A DNA stretch of 16,512 nt from Spongiibacteraceae bacterium (GTDB taxonomy: Bacteria; Pseudomonadota; Gammaproteobacteria; Pseudomonadales; PIVM01), in NCBI GenBank assembly GCA_030618505.1, contig JAUXDF010000024.1:1-16512 (forward strand). Reading direction: 5' to 3'. Below the pieces are notes generated by a model. The model saw nothing but the letters and a program-made list of their open reading frames with translations. It ran no database searches and had not been told where the DNA came from. A program made the translations under genes and the position numbers. Positions 1 through 7,659 of this stretch are shown here, one piece after another; the first letter of the stretch is position 1; the number at the start of each line of letters is the position of its first letter.

Positions 1-45
1 CGTGAATTCTTTTAGACATAGTTTATTTTTTTATATTAATTTATT

Positions 46-1272
46 CTACGTCCTGTATTCGGCGTTAATCCTTACATACTCATGAGAAAGGTCAGTGGTC
101 CATACCCTCTCCTGCGCCTGTCCTCGGGCCAGCTTAATACTGATTGTGATCTCGTCACCCTCCATTGCCGAAACCCCTTGTTCTTCAGTATAGCTCACGG
201 CACGGCAACCGTTTTCTGCAATCAGCACATCGCTGATAAACACCGAGATGGCATTGACATCCAGCTGCTTGACACCAGCCCTGCCAATCGCCGCCAATAT
301 GCGTCCCCAGTTGGCATCACTAGCAAATAAAGCCGTCTTAACCAAGGGCGATTCAGCGACGGTATAGGCAACTTGCAAACACTCCTCGGTCGTTGAGCCG
401 CCACTGACATCAACCGTCACAAATTTTGATGCGCCTTCGCCATCCCTGACTAAGCCTTGAGCCAACTCAATACAGACTTCGCTAATAGCATCCAACATGG
501 TCTGATAATTATCATCACTTTCATCACCCTTCCCCAGCACCAGCTTTTTATCACCGCTAGCAACCAGCATACAGGCATCATTAGTGGAGGTATCACCATC
601 TACCGTTATGCGATTGAAGGAGCGATTAACCGCCTGCTCCAGGATTCGCTGCAACAATGGCGGCTCAATACAGGCATCGGTAGCGATATAAGCCAGCATC
701 GTAGCCATATTAGGTTTGATCATTCCCGCACCCTTGGCGATGCCGGTAATGCTTATTGACTGCCCATCGATGACACAACAGCGACTGGCAAGTTTAGGCC
801 GGGTATCAGTAGTCATAATACCCTCAGCGGCACGCAGCCAGCCCTGTTCGCTAAGATCAGCAAGGGCTTGAGGAAGTGCCGCGGTAATTTTTTCTACCGG
901 TAAATGCTCACCAATCACGCCAGTAGAAAAAGGTAAAACCTGCTCAATATCACTACCGGACTTTTCAGCCAAAGCCTGACAACAGGACAAGGCATCGCGT
1001 ATACCTGGCTCTCCGGTTCCAGCATTGGCATTACCGGTATTAACAATAAAATAACGCGTTTGGATATTTTTATTGAGATGTTGTTTTGCTACTTGTACCG
1101 GTGCGGCACAAAAAGCATTTTGGGTGAATACCGCAGCGACGTTTGCTGAGGCGCAGAGCTCCATCACAACCAGATCGAGACGACCTGGATTTTTTATACC
1201 AGCACTGACAGTGCCTAAACGAAAACCGGCAATGGGTTTTGCAAGGGGGAGATTATTTTTTCCAACAGCCAT
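46..1272 (-). CDS. argJ: Bifunctional glutamate N-acetyltransferase / ornithine acetyltransferase
   Basis: ArgJ moves the acetyl group from N-acetylornithine to glutamate (acetyl cycle of arginine synthesis); bifunctional members also use acetyl-CoA. It is a cytoplasmic, self-cleaving Ntn-type enzyme. The 408-residue product has the family marks: NTGNANAGTG at about 78-87, the oxyanion-hole STG at 116-118, and KGAGMI followed by ATML, where Thr191 should be the new N-terminal nucleophile after autocleavage. Length fits the family (about 400). I chose the ATG at 1270-1272 (MAVGKNN) because an in-frame GTG at 1309-1311 would add 13 residues partly encoded by a REP-like palindrome. No strong Shine-Dalgarno is visible. 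The gene follows secA by 82 bp, the two REP-like palindromes filling most of that gap. Whether it is bifunctional or ornithine-only cannot be told from sequence. Confidence 0.95.
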   Translation of the reverse strand: MAVGKNNLPLAKPIAGFRLGTVSAGIKNPGRLDLVVMELCASANVAAVFTQNAFCAAPVQVAKQHLNKNIQTRYFIVNTGNANAGTGEPGIRDALSCCQALAEKSGSDIEQVLPFSTGVIGEHLPVEKITAALPQALADLSEQGWLRAAEGIMTTDTRPKLASRCCVIDGQSISITGIAKGAGMIKPNMATMLAYIATDACIEPPLLQRILEQAVNRSFNRITVDGDTSTNDACMLVASGDKKLVLGKGDESDDNYQTMLDAISEVCIELAQGLVRDGEGASKFVTVDVSGGSTTEECLQVAYTVAESPLVKTALFASDANWGRILAAIGRAGVKQLDVNAISVFISDVLIAENGCRAVSYTEEQGVSAMEGDEITISIKLARGQAQERVWTTDLSHEYVRINAEYRT

Positions 1273-1291
1273 TTTTTGGATTCGCCCAAAC

Positions 1292-1358
1292 GTAGGGTGC
1301 GGCTCCCGCACCAGCTTGCATTTATTTTCATATCAGTGGTGCGGGGGCCGCACCCTAC
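1292..1358. repeat. Pair of inverted REP-like palindromes with GTAG heads (BIME-like)
   Basis: Two 21-bp elements face each other at 1292-1312 and 1338-1358, identical as inverted copies at 20 of 21 positions and separated by 25 bp. Each is a GTAG tetranucleotide followed by a perfect 7-bp stem (GGTGCGG / CCGCACC) with a 3-nt loop, CTC in one and CCC in the other (read from its GTAG head). The GTAG heads point outward. This is the architecture of REP elements mobilised by RAYT (TnpA-REP, Y1 HUH) transposases, which recognise a GTAG/GTGG-type tetranucleotide beside a hairpin; that link is inference, and no transposase is in the window. The halves could also pair into one 21-bp stem with a 25-nt loop. 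No T-run follows on the minus strand, so it is not a typical intrinsic terminator. Confidence 0.85.
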
Positions 1359-4087
1359 AACTTGCCGTGACACTGTTTGTATTTTTTACCCGAGTCGCAA
1401 GGGCAAGGATCGTTACGTCCAACCTTTTTACCTTCGCGGGTAAAGGGTTGCTCTTTTACGACTTCATCTTCACCCTCTGGTGCAGCAGGCTGATCCAGGG
1501 CTGAACTTTCGTCATGTTGGAACTGCATATTTTCGCTGGCTTGCTCTTCACGGCGACGACGCTCTGCCTCTTCAAGCTCATCATCCCGGCGAATCTGAAC
1601 ACGGGAAAGAAAACGTACCACTTCATGCTTGAGGTTATTTAATAGCTCCTCAAACAGCTCAAAAGACTCTCGTTTATACTCTTGCTTGGGGTTCTTGCCG
1701 GCATAACCACGTAAATGGATACCCTGACGCAGGTGATCCATGGTAGCCAGATGTTCTTTCCACAAAGAGTCGAGCACCTGCAGCATAATATGTTTTTCAA
1801 ATTTGCGGATTTCCGGCCCAACCAGCTCCGACTTTTCATTGTAGGCATCGATGATATGCTGCAGGATTTTTTCACGCAGTGTTTCTTCATGCAGGTTATC
1901 ATCTTCATCCAGCCACTTTTTAACTGGCATCTCCATGGCAAATTCAGCTTCAAGATGCTGTTCAAGGCCGGGGACATCCCACTGCTCCTCAAGACTCTGC
2001 GGTGGAATAAACTGACTGATAGCATCATTCACAACATCTTCTCGGATTGACTCGACCATATCGGAGATATCATCGGATTCCATGATGTTGTTTCGCTGCT
2101 CGTAGATCACCTGACGCTGATCATTGGCAACGTCATCATATTCGAGCAACTGTTTACGAATATCAAAGTTGCGCCCTTCTACCTTGCGCTGGGCTTTTTC
2201 GATGGCGTTACTGACCATGCGATGTTCAATGGCTTCACCGCGCTCCATTCCGAGCGCCTGCATGATTTTCTTGACTCGGTCTGAGGCGAAGATACGCATC
2301 AGGTTATCTTCCAGCGAAAGGAAAAAACGTGTCTCACCGGGATCACCCTGACGACCAGAGCGACCACGCAACTGGTTATCAATACGGCGTGACTCGTGAC
2401 GCTCGGTGGCAAGAATATGCAAGCCGCCTGACTCCATCACCTGCTGATGGCGTATTTTCCAAGCAGCCGTCACTTCCTCAACTTTGGCATCATCGGGTTT
2501 TTTCAAGGCGGCAATTTCTGCATCGAGGTTACCACCCAGAACAATATCCGTTCCACGGCCAGCCATATTAGTCGCAATTGTTACCGCACCGGGGCGCCCG
2601 GCCTGGGCAATAATTTCCGCCTCCTGGGCATGATACTTTGCGTTCAAAACCTTGTGTTTGATTTTGGCTTTTTTCAAGCTCTCGGAAAGTATCTCTGATG
2701 TTTCAATCGAGGCTGTTCCCACCAACACCGGTGCCTGTTTGTCTTCACAGTGCCTGATCTCATCAATGATCGACTCAAACTTTTCTTCCAACGACAGATA
2801 CACCAAGTCATTGTGATCTTTTCGAACCGTCTCTTTATTGGTCGGAATAATCACAACCTGCAGATCGTAGATCTGGTGAAATTCGGCCGCTTCGGTATCG
2901 GCAGTACCGGTCATACCGGCCAGTTTTTCATAATTGCGGAAATAATTCTGAAAAGTAGTGGAGGCCAGAGTTTGGCTTTCTGCCTGTATTTTTACGCCTT
3001 CTTTAGCTTCTAGCGCTTGATGCAGACCTTCGGACAAGCGTCGACCAGCCATGGTGCGGCCAGTGTGCTCATCAATCAGCACTACCTGGTTGTCTTGTAC
3101 GATGTATTCAACATCACGATTAAACAGCACATGTGCGCGCAGCGCGGTATGAACATGATGCAGCAGTTTAAGATTAACCGCCGAATAGAGGCTATCGCCT
3201 TCCTCCAGCAAACCCTCTTTGGTCAGCAGAGCTTCGACAAACTGATGCCCCTCTTCTGTCAACTCAACCTGACGCTGCTTTTCATCCAGGGTATAGTGCC
3301 CCTCACCGGTTTTGGTCTCACCGCCTTCTTCCGTCACTTCAGCTTCGGTCAAAGAGGGAATAAAAGTGTTGATACGCTTATAAAGAGCGGAACTGTCTTC
3401 AGCCGCACCAGATATAATCAGTGGCGTTCTCGCCTCATCAATCAGTATCGAGTCCACCTCATCAACAATGGCAAAGTGCAAACCGCGCTGCACCTTTTCC
3501 TCCATTGAAAAAGCCATATTATCTCGCAGGTAGTCAAAACCAAATTCGTTATTGGTGCCGTAGGTAATATCGGAATTGTAGGCCGCATGCTTCTCTTCAG
3601 TCCCCATATTGGAGAGGATAATACCTACGCTCATACCCAAAAATTCATACAGCGGCTGCATCCACTCAGCATCTCGGCGAGCAAGATAGTCGTTAACGGT
3701 AACAATATGCACGCCCTTGCCGCTAAGTGCATTAAGGTACACCGCTAAAGTAGCAACAAGGGTTTTACCCTCACCGGTACGCATTTCAGCAATGCGCCCT
3801 CCGTGCAAGGTCATGCCACCGAGCATCTGTACATCAAAGTGACGCATGTGTAAAACACGCTTACCTGCCTCTCTTACTAGCGCAAAAGCTTCTGGTAGCA
3901 CGTCCTCAAGGGACTCTCCGTCTAGCACACGCTTTCTGAATTCCTCGGTTTTTTCTTTTATTTGCTCATCACTGAACGCAGCTATTTCTTCTTCAAGGGC
4001 AGCAATCTTCGCGACTGACTTACCCATACGCTTGAGTTCACGATCGTTTTTGGTGCCAAATACTTTTTTGATCAGCTTAACTATCAT
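1355..4087 (-). CDS. secA: Preprotein translocase motor ATPase SecA
   Basis: SecA drives unfolded preproteins through SecYEG using ATP, acting in the cytoplasm and at the inner membrane. The 910-residue product is full length (E. coli 901) and starts MIVKLIKKVFG, matching the usual N-terminus, so the ATG at 4085-4087 is secure although no strong Shine-Dalgarno precedes it. Walker A MRTGEGKT lies at 102-109, the DEAD-type Walker B VDEVD at 208-212, and the QLRGRSGRQGDPG helicase motif VI further on. The C-terminal zinc/SecB-binding motif is intact: Cys895, Cys897, Cys906, His907, with Asp898 where E. coli has Gly. The protein ends CHGKL and its TAG stop is part of the GTAG head of a REP-like palindrome. 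No secM-like ORF lies upstream; an M23 peptidase gene sits there instead. Confidence 0.98.
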   Translation of the reverse strand: MIVKLIKKVFGTKNDRELKRMGKSVAKIAALEEEIAAFSDEQIKEKTEEFRKRVLDGESLEDVLPEAFALVREAGKRVLHMRHFDVQMLGGMTLHGGRIAEMRTGEGKTLVATLAVYLNALSGKGVHIVTVNDYLARRDAEWMQPLYEFLGMSVGIILSNMGTEEKHAAYNSDITYGTNNEFGFDYLRDNMAFSMEEKVQRGLHFAIVDEVDSILIDEARTPLIISGAAEDSSALYKRINTFIPSLTEAEVTEEGGETKTGEGHYTLDEKQRQVELTEEGHQFVEALLTKEGLLEEGDSLYSAVNLKLLHHVHTALRAHVLFNRDVEYIVQDNQVVLIDEHTGRTMAGRRLSEGLHQALEAKEGVKIQAESQTLASTTFQNYFRNYEKLAGMTGTADTEAAEFHQIYDLQVVIIPTNKETVRKDHNDLVYLSLEEKFESIIDEIRHCEDKQAPVLVGTASIETSEILSESLKKAKIKHKVLNAKYHAQEAEIIAQAGRPGAVTIATNMAGRGTDIVLGGNLDAEIAALKKPDDAKVEEVTAAWKIRHQQVMESGGLHILATERHESRRIDNQLRGRSGRQGDPGETRFFLSLEDNLMRIFASDRVKKIMQALGMERGEAIEHRMVSNAIEKAQRKVEGRNFDIRKQLLEYDDVANDQRQVIYEQRNNIMESDDISDMVESIREDVVNDAISQFIPPQSLEEQWDVPGLEQHLEAEFAMEMPVKKWLDEDDNLHEETLREKILQHIIDAYNEKSELVGPEIRKFEKHIMLQVLDSLWKEHLATMDHLRQGIHLRGYAGKNPKQEYKRESFELFEELLNNLKHEVVRFLSRVQIRRDDELEEAERRRREEQASENMQFQHDESSALDQPAAPEGEDEVVKEQPFTREGKKVGRNDPCPCDSGKKYKQCHGKL

Positions 4088-4262
4088 TGTTTATTCACAG
4101 CCGGAATGGTTAAAAATACCCCGCCTTTATTGGCTATTTGCCAAGATCACGGGACAGTGGAAATTAACCGAACAGTTAACCGAATACAGGCTTAGATAGC
4201 AAGAAAAAATGGAGGGAATTAGAGACTTATCTCGTCCTCGTCAACGACTTACGACAAAGAGT
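4088..4262 (-). other. secA leader / intergenic region, no ORF
   Basis: This 175-bp gap between the peptidase stop and secA is the largest in the window. On the minus strand it has no ATG, and its GTG and TTG triplets open only very short frames, so there is no secM-type arrest peptide. It contains a 9-bp direct repeat (TTCGGTTAA twice, 3 nt apart, at about 4165-4188) and a small inverted repeat TTGGC-AAATA-GCCAA at 4129-4143. TTGGCA could be read as a -35 element but no good -10 lies at the right distance. I cannot name a promoter here. Confidence 0.5.
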
Positions 4263-5195
4263 TTAACGGCTGGCCCGATAAATATAGCGCGAGGGATCAA
4301 CTGCCTTACCGTTCTTGTAGACTTCAAAGTGGACATGAGGGCCTGTGGAGCGACCACTACTACCCATTTTGGCAATCACCTGGCCCTTTTTAACAATATC
4401 ACCCACGGCAGCCATGTTCTCTTTGTTATGAGCATAGCGGGTCGAATAACCATTGCCATGATTAATTTCTACCATATCACCATAACCATAACGATCACCT
4501 GACCAGGTAATCACACCGGAGGCCACAGCAATAATTTCAGAGTCTTCTTTACCCGCAAAATCCACCCCTTTATGCCAGGCTATTCGGCCATGAAAAGGGT
4601 CAGTACGACGACCAAAACGTGAAGACATCCAGCCTTTTTTTATCGGACGACCAGCCAGGTAGCCCGCATCCTCTACCTGTCGGTTGCTCATCAGTGTTTC
4701 AAGAATCTCAAGCTGCTGCTCACGATCATCAATCAAGACTGACAGCCGGTCCATCGAGCCAATAAAGTCAGGGTCACTGTAGGCCTTCTCCAGGGAAGCT
4801 CCTTCTTCAGGCCCGCCCACTGCAGGGGCCTTGCTGAAATTAAATTCACCACGATCAAGTTTGGCCATCACGGTAAGACGCTCACCCAATGCATCCAGGC
4901 GCAGTAATCTCGCCCGGTATTCCGCCATCAGCACCGCCATGGCATCAAGTTGCTCCTGAGCACCCAGACGCTCCGCTTCAATCATCTCAGACTGGGATTG
5001 CATTTGAGCTTGCCACTTGCCAATAATCGCGCCATCCAAAGCAGGATCAGTTTGGAAGGTCGCAATTTTAAATCCAAAAAAAACTAAGCAAGACACCATA
5101 AAAGCCGCCAACAACAGCAATAGCATCAGCCTTTTTTGTGACACATTTAATGTTTTGGTATTACCCAGTCGCTGACTAACTAAAATGATTTTCAT
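4263..5195 (-). CDS. Membrane-anchored M23 family metallopeptidase (LytM-type)
   Basis: This 310-residue protein has a short basic N-terminus, one hydrophobic segment at about 23-46 that should anchor it in the inner membrane, a periplasmic helical and probably coiled-coil stretch (about 60-175), and a C-terminal M23 domain (about 187-305). All expected zinc and catalytic residues are present: His208 and Asp212 (HKGVD), His256 (YAH), and His287 and His289 (HVH). M23 enzymes with this pattern are usually active glycyl or D,D-endopeptidases on peptidoglycan cross-links, so I expect a murein hydrolase or a divisome/elongation accessory; the substrate is not known. Its place between lpxC and secA matches an M23 gene found there in Pseudomonas-like genomes. 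No strong Shine-Dalgarno is seen. A UUCG hairpin and tandem repeats lie just upstream. Confidence 0.93.
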   Translation of the reverse strand: MKIILVSQRLGNTKTLNVSQKRLMLLLLLAAFMVSCLVFFGFKIATFQTDPALDGAIIGKWQAQMQSQSEMIEAERLGAQEQLDAMAVLMAEYRARLLRLDALGERLTVMAKLDRGEFNFSKAPAVGGPEEGASLEKAYSDPDFIGSMDRLSVLIDDREQQLEILETLMSNRQVEDAGYLAGRPIKKGWMSSRFGRRTDPFHGRIAWHKGVDFAGKEDSEIIAVASGVITWSGDRYGYGDMVEINHGNGYSTRYAHNKENMAAVGDIVKKGQVIAKMGSSGRSTGPHVHFEVYKNGKAVDPSRYIYRASR

Positions 5196-5216
5196 CGAAT
5201 TACGCTATCTCACCAT

Positions 5217-5237
5217 CAAAAATGTGACCGAAGTCAC
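5217..5237 (-). terminator. Possible UUCG-loop intrinsic terminator or attenuator after lpxC
   Basis: On the minus strand GTGAC-TTCG-GTCAC (5237 to 5224) forms a 5-bp stem closed by a C(UUCG)G tetraloop, then A and five T residues (5222-5218). The loop is unusually stable and the T-run fits intrinsic termination, but the stem is short. It lies about 100 bp after lpxC and 28 bp before the peptidase start, so it may partly separate the two transcription units or affect translation of the peptidase gene. Confidence 0.45.
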
Positions 5238-5259
5238 TCTAAAAACACTTACCCTATCC

Positions 5260-5295
5260 CAATAGCGCCAACAATAGCGCCGACAAAAGCGCCAA
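5260..5295. repeat. Three tandem copies of a 12-bp unit
   Basis: The plus strand reads CAATAGCGCCAA, CAATAGCGCCGA, CAAAAGCGCCAA in succession, each copy with at most one difference from the first. The array lies in the 138-bp gap between lpxC and the M23 peptidase gene. It is non-coding. It could be a binding array or a replication-slippage product; nothing in the sequence decides. Confidence 0.75.
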
Positions 5296-5315
5296 ACTTA
5301 TGGCGATACAAGGTA

Positions 5316-5344
5316 AGTATAGCGTCAATTAGCCTATGCGGCCA
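5316..5344 (-). promoter_or_regulatory. Possible sigma70 promoter for the M23 peptidase gene
   Basis: On the minus strand TATACT (5321-5316) is a good -10 hexamer, and TGGCCG (5344-5339), at a 17-bp spacing, is a weak -35 that lies over the end of lpxC. Transcription would start about 115 bp upstream of the peptidase ATG and run through the 12-bp repeats and the UUCG hairpin. Support is motif similarity only. Confidence 0.25.
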
Positions 5345-6245
5345 CGATTGGACTGGCATATGATATAGGAGCCGTGCTTTCATCCTCGAAAGTCACCACT
5401 TCCCAAGCATCTTCCTGCGCCATTAAAGCTCTTATTGAGGCATTGTTCAGCGCATGCCCGGACTTGCTTGCTTTGAATTCACCAATCAGGCTATTGCCCA
5501 GCAGATAAAGGTCGCCGATAGCATCGAGAACCTTGTGTTTGACAAATTCATCCTCATAACGCAAACCGTCTTCATTTAATATTCTGTATTCATCGACGAC
5601 TATTGCATTATCAACACTGCCACCCCGCGCCAAGCCCTTGGATCGCAGGTATTCGATTTCATGCATAAAACCAAAGGTACGCGCGCGGCTAATTTCCTTA
5701 ACAAAGGAGGTACTGGAGAAGTCGATTACCGCATCAACAGTTCGGCCCCGAAAGACCGGATGATCGAAATCGATTGAAAACGAGACTTTAAAGCCATTAA
5801 AAGGGAGGAAACTGGCTTTTTTATCACCATCTTCAACCGTTACCGGCTGCTTGATGCGGATAAACTTCTTGGCGGCATTCTGCTCTTCTATTCCGGCGCT
5901 CTGAATCAGGAACACAAAAGGCCCGGCGCTGCCATCCATAATAGGCACTTCCGGCGCACTGAGCTCTACAACCGCATTATCAATGCCTAGCCCTGCCATC
6001 GCAGACAATAGATGCTCGACGGTAGAAACCCGCACATCGCCTTTTACCAGTGTGGTAGATAGTGTGGTATCACCCACATTATCCGCTCGCGCTGGTATAT
6101 CCACCATCGGATCCAGGTCTGTGCGTCGAAATACGATACCCGCATCCACAGGCGCTGGCCTAAGGGTAAGATATACTTTCTCACCCGTATGCAAGCCAAT
6201 ACCCGTAGCCCGGATAGTATTCCGTAAGGTGCGTTGTTTAATCAT
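5334..6245 (-). CDS. lpxC: UDP-3-O-acyl-N-acetylglucosamine deacetylase
   Basis: LpxC removes the acetyl group from UDP-3-O-acyl-GlcNAc, the committed step of lipid A synthesis, in the cytoplasm near the membrane. The 303-residue product matches the E. coli length (305) and opens with the typical MIKQRTLRN. Zinc ligands are visible: His78 in TVEHLL, His237 and Asp241 in HKVLDAIGD; Glu77 is the likely general base and His264 in SGHALNN the second catalytic residue. The start ATG at 6243-6245 has a GGGG-type ribosome site about 5 nt upstream, in a short direct repeat (TTGAAGGGTAG then TTGAAGGGGTA). It follows ftsZ by 136 bp, the usual gammaproteobacterial order. In E. coli LpxC level is set by FtsH proteolysis through a C-terminal degron; the C-terminus here (ASPIVAA) is hydrophobic and Ala-ending, which may serve similarly (inference). 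Confidence 0.98.
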   Translation of the reverse strand: MIKQRTLRNTIRATGIGLHTGEKVYLTLRPAPVDAGIVFRRTDLDPMVDIPARADNVGDTTLSTTLVKGDVRVSTVEHLLSAMAGLGIDNAVVELSAPEVPIMDGSAGPFVFLIQSAGIEEQNAAKKFIRIKQPVTVEDGDKKASFLPFNGFKVSFSIDFDHPVFRGRTVDAVIDFSSTSFVKEISRARTFGFMHEIEYLRSKGLARGGSVDNAIVVDEYRILNEDGLRYEDEFVKHKVLDAIGDLYLLGNSLIGEFKASKSGHALNNASIRALMAQEDAWEVVTFEDESTAPISYASPIVAA

Positions 6246-6342
6246 GTTACCCCTTCAACTACCCTTCAAGTTGCCAGCCCGAGCCACGCTGCGCGTAAAA
6301 GCAGGCCAAGCGGCGCACGAGGACAGGCAACGAAATGGGCGC

Positions 6343-6351
6343 ATCTTACCA
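6343..6351 (-). promoter_or_regulatory. Possible extended -10 promoter element for lpxC
   Basis: In the 136-bp ftsZ-lpxC gap the minus strand carries TGG-TAAGAT (6351-6343), an extended -10 type sequence (TGn before a 5-of-6 match to TATAAT), about 100 bp upstream of the lpxC ATG. The -35 region at normal spacing (TGGTGG) is poor, and a better TTGAAC is only 11 bp away. lpxC often has its own promoter after ftsZ, which makes this plausible but unproven. Confidence 0.3.
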
Positions 6352-6381
6352 GAACAAAAGTTCAACCACCATCTTTGCCGA

Positions 6382-7569
6382 TTAATCGGCCTGGCGACGC
6401 AAAAAAGCCGGAATATCCAGATATTCCATATCCTTATCTTCTCTGGCAGCCACGGCCGCCGCCGCAGACGCTCTGCCTGACGTTGCAAAGCTTCGCTGAG
6501 TACCAGGATCGCGCATGATCGTAGGCTTATCCATCCTGGCATAATCAGCACTGGTCGGTGCTTCAGCCGCCCGGGTGTTATCAACAACCTTAACCGGCTT
6601 TTCTACCGCCAGGTCGCCACCCAATCCAGTTGCCACTACGGTAACCTTGATTTCTTCAGTCATGTCAGGGTCAATAACGGTACCAACCACCACCGTGGCA
6701 TTGTCTGAGGCAAACTCTTCAATCGTGTCACCAACCTCTGAGAACTCACCCAGGGACAGATCCATACCGGCGGTAATATTCACCAGAATGCCACGTGCGC
6801 CTTGCAGGTTAATATCCTCAAGCAAGGGACTACGAATAGCCGCCTCTGCCGCTTCTCTGGCACGGTTTTCACCCTTCGCTCGGCCACTACCCATCATCGC
6901 CATGCCCATCTCGGACATTACGGTACGCACATCAGCAAAGTCGACATTGATCATACCCGGTCGGATGATCAAGTCTGCGATACCCTGCACTGCACCCAGC
7001 AACACATCGTTTGCAGCCCTAAAAGCATCCAGCAGAGTGGTGGACTTACCCAGCACAACCAACAACTTCTCATTAGGAATAGTGATCAGCGAATCAACAT
7101 GCTGCGCCAGTTCTTTCATGCCTTCTTCAGCAATCTTCAGACGCTTGCGTCCTTCAAAGGGAAAAGGTTTGGTAACAACGGCGACGGTCAAAATGCCCAT
7201 TTCTCTGGCAACTTCGGCCACCACAGGAGCACCACCGGTACCCGTACCACCACCCATACCGGCGGTGATAAACACCATATCAGAACCCTTGAGAGTCTCA
7301 GCAATACGCTCGCGATCCTCCATAGCGGCCTGACGACCAATCTCGGGGTTGGCGCCGGCACCCAGACCTTTAGTAATAGTATTACCCAGCTGCAATACCG
7401 TTTTTGACTCGATATCACAGAGCGCCTGAGCATCTGTGTTAGCGCAAATAAAATCAACCCCCTGTACGGAGTTTGAAATCATATGCTTAACGGCATTACC
7501 ACCACCACCGCCAATACCAACAACCTTAATCACTGCATTTTGAGGTAGATTTTCAACTAGTTCAAACAT
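6382..7569 (-). CDS. ftsZ: Cell division GTPase FtsZ
   Basis: FtsZ is the tubulin-like GTPase that polymerises into the Z ring at midcell. The 395-residue product is of normal length. The GTPase domain shows GIGGGGGNAV at 18-27 and the tubulin signature GGGTGTG at 106-112; the T7 synergy loop NVDFADV at 208-214 carries the acidic residues (Asp210, Asp213) that complete hydrolysis in the next subunit. After about 318 a variable linker with an Ala-rich run (about 367-375) leads to the conserved C-terminal peptide YLDIPAFLRRQAD, the docking site for FtsA, ZipA and other partners. The ATG at 7567-7569 has an AAGGGAGAAG ribosome site about 6-10 nt upstream. ftsA ends 90 bp before. Confidence 0.99.
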   Translation of the reverse strand: MFELVENLPQNAVIKVVGIGGGGGNAVKHMISNSVQGVDFICANTDAQALCDIESKTVLQLGNTITKGLGAGANPEIGRQAAMEDRERIAETLKGSDMVFITAGMGGGTGTGGAPVVAEVAREMGILTVAVVTKPFPFEGRKRLKIAEEGMKELAQHVDSLITIPNEKLLVVLGKSTTLLDAFRAANDVLLGAVQGIADLIIRPGMINVDFADVRTVMSEMGMAMMGSGRAKGENRAREAAEAAIRSPLLEDINLQGARGILVNITAGMDLSLGEFSEVGDTIEEFASDNATVVVGTVIDPDMTEEIKVTVVATGLGGDLAVEKPVKVVDNTRAAEAPTSADYARMDKPTIMRDPGTQRSFATSGRASAAAAVAAREDKDMEYLDIPAFLRRQAD

Positions 7570-7659
7570 TTTTATCTTCTCCCTTTGTACATTTTAGTGC
7601 TAATTATTGAAGGTCCCAGAGCGAGCCCATTCAAATTGAATAAATTAAAATTACACGAC
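7570..7659 (-). other. ftsA-ftsZ intergenic leader
   Basis: This 90-bp AT-rich gap holds the ftsZ ribosome site (GGGAGAAG on the minus strand) and a perfect palindrome ATTCAA-a-TTGAAT at 7629-7641. The palindrome could be an operator or a chance AT-rich repeat. I see no convincing -35/-10 pair. Confidence 0.4.

Noticed and set aside
1273..1311. Longer argJ form starting at GTG 1309-1311
   Set aside because: The 13 extra residues are partly encoded by the REP-like palindrome and lack a ribosome site; ArgJ proteins normally start near MAVGKNN.
1292..1358. Classical intrinsic terminator between secA and argJ
   Set aside because: The hairpins are not followed by a T-run on the minus strand; the GTAG-hairpin layout fits REP elements better.
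3017..3508. Plus-strand open frames, such as the 163-codon one opposite secA and the 252-codon one at 6575-7333 opposite ftsZ
   Set aside because: They lie fully antisense to highly conserved genes, have no recognisable domain or ribosome site, and are explained by codon bias of the opposite strand.
4088..4262. secM-like arrest peptide upstream of secA
   Set aside because: No ATG exists on the minus strand here and GTG/TTG frames are only a few codons long.
7570..7659. Dedicated sigma70 promoter for ftsZ in the ftsA-ftsZ gap
   Set aside because: TTGAAT and AATAAT/TAAAAT-like hexamers occur but not at 16-18 bp spacing.
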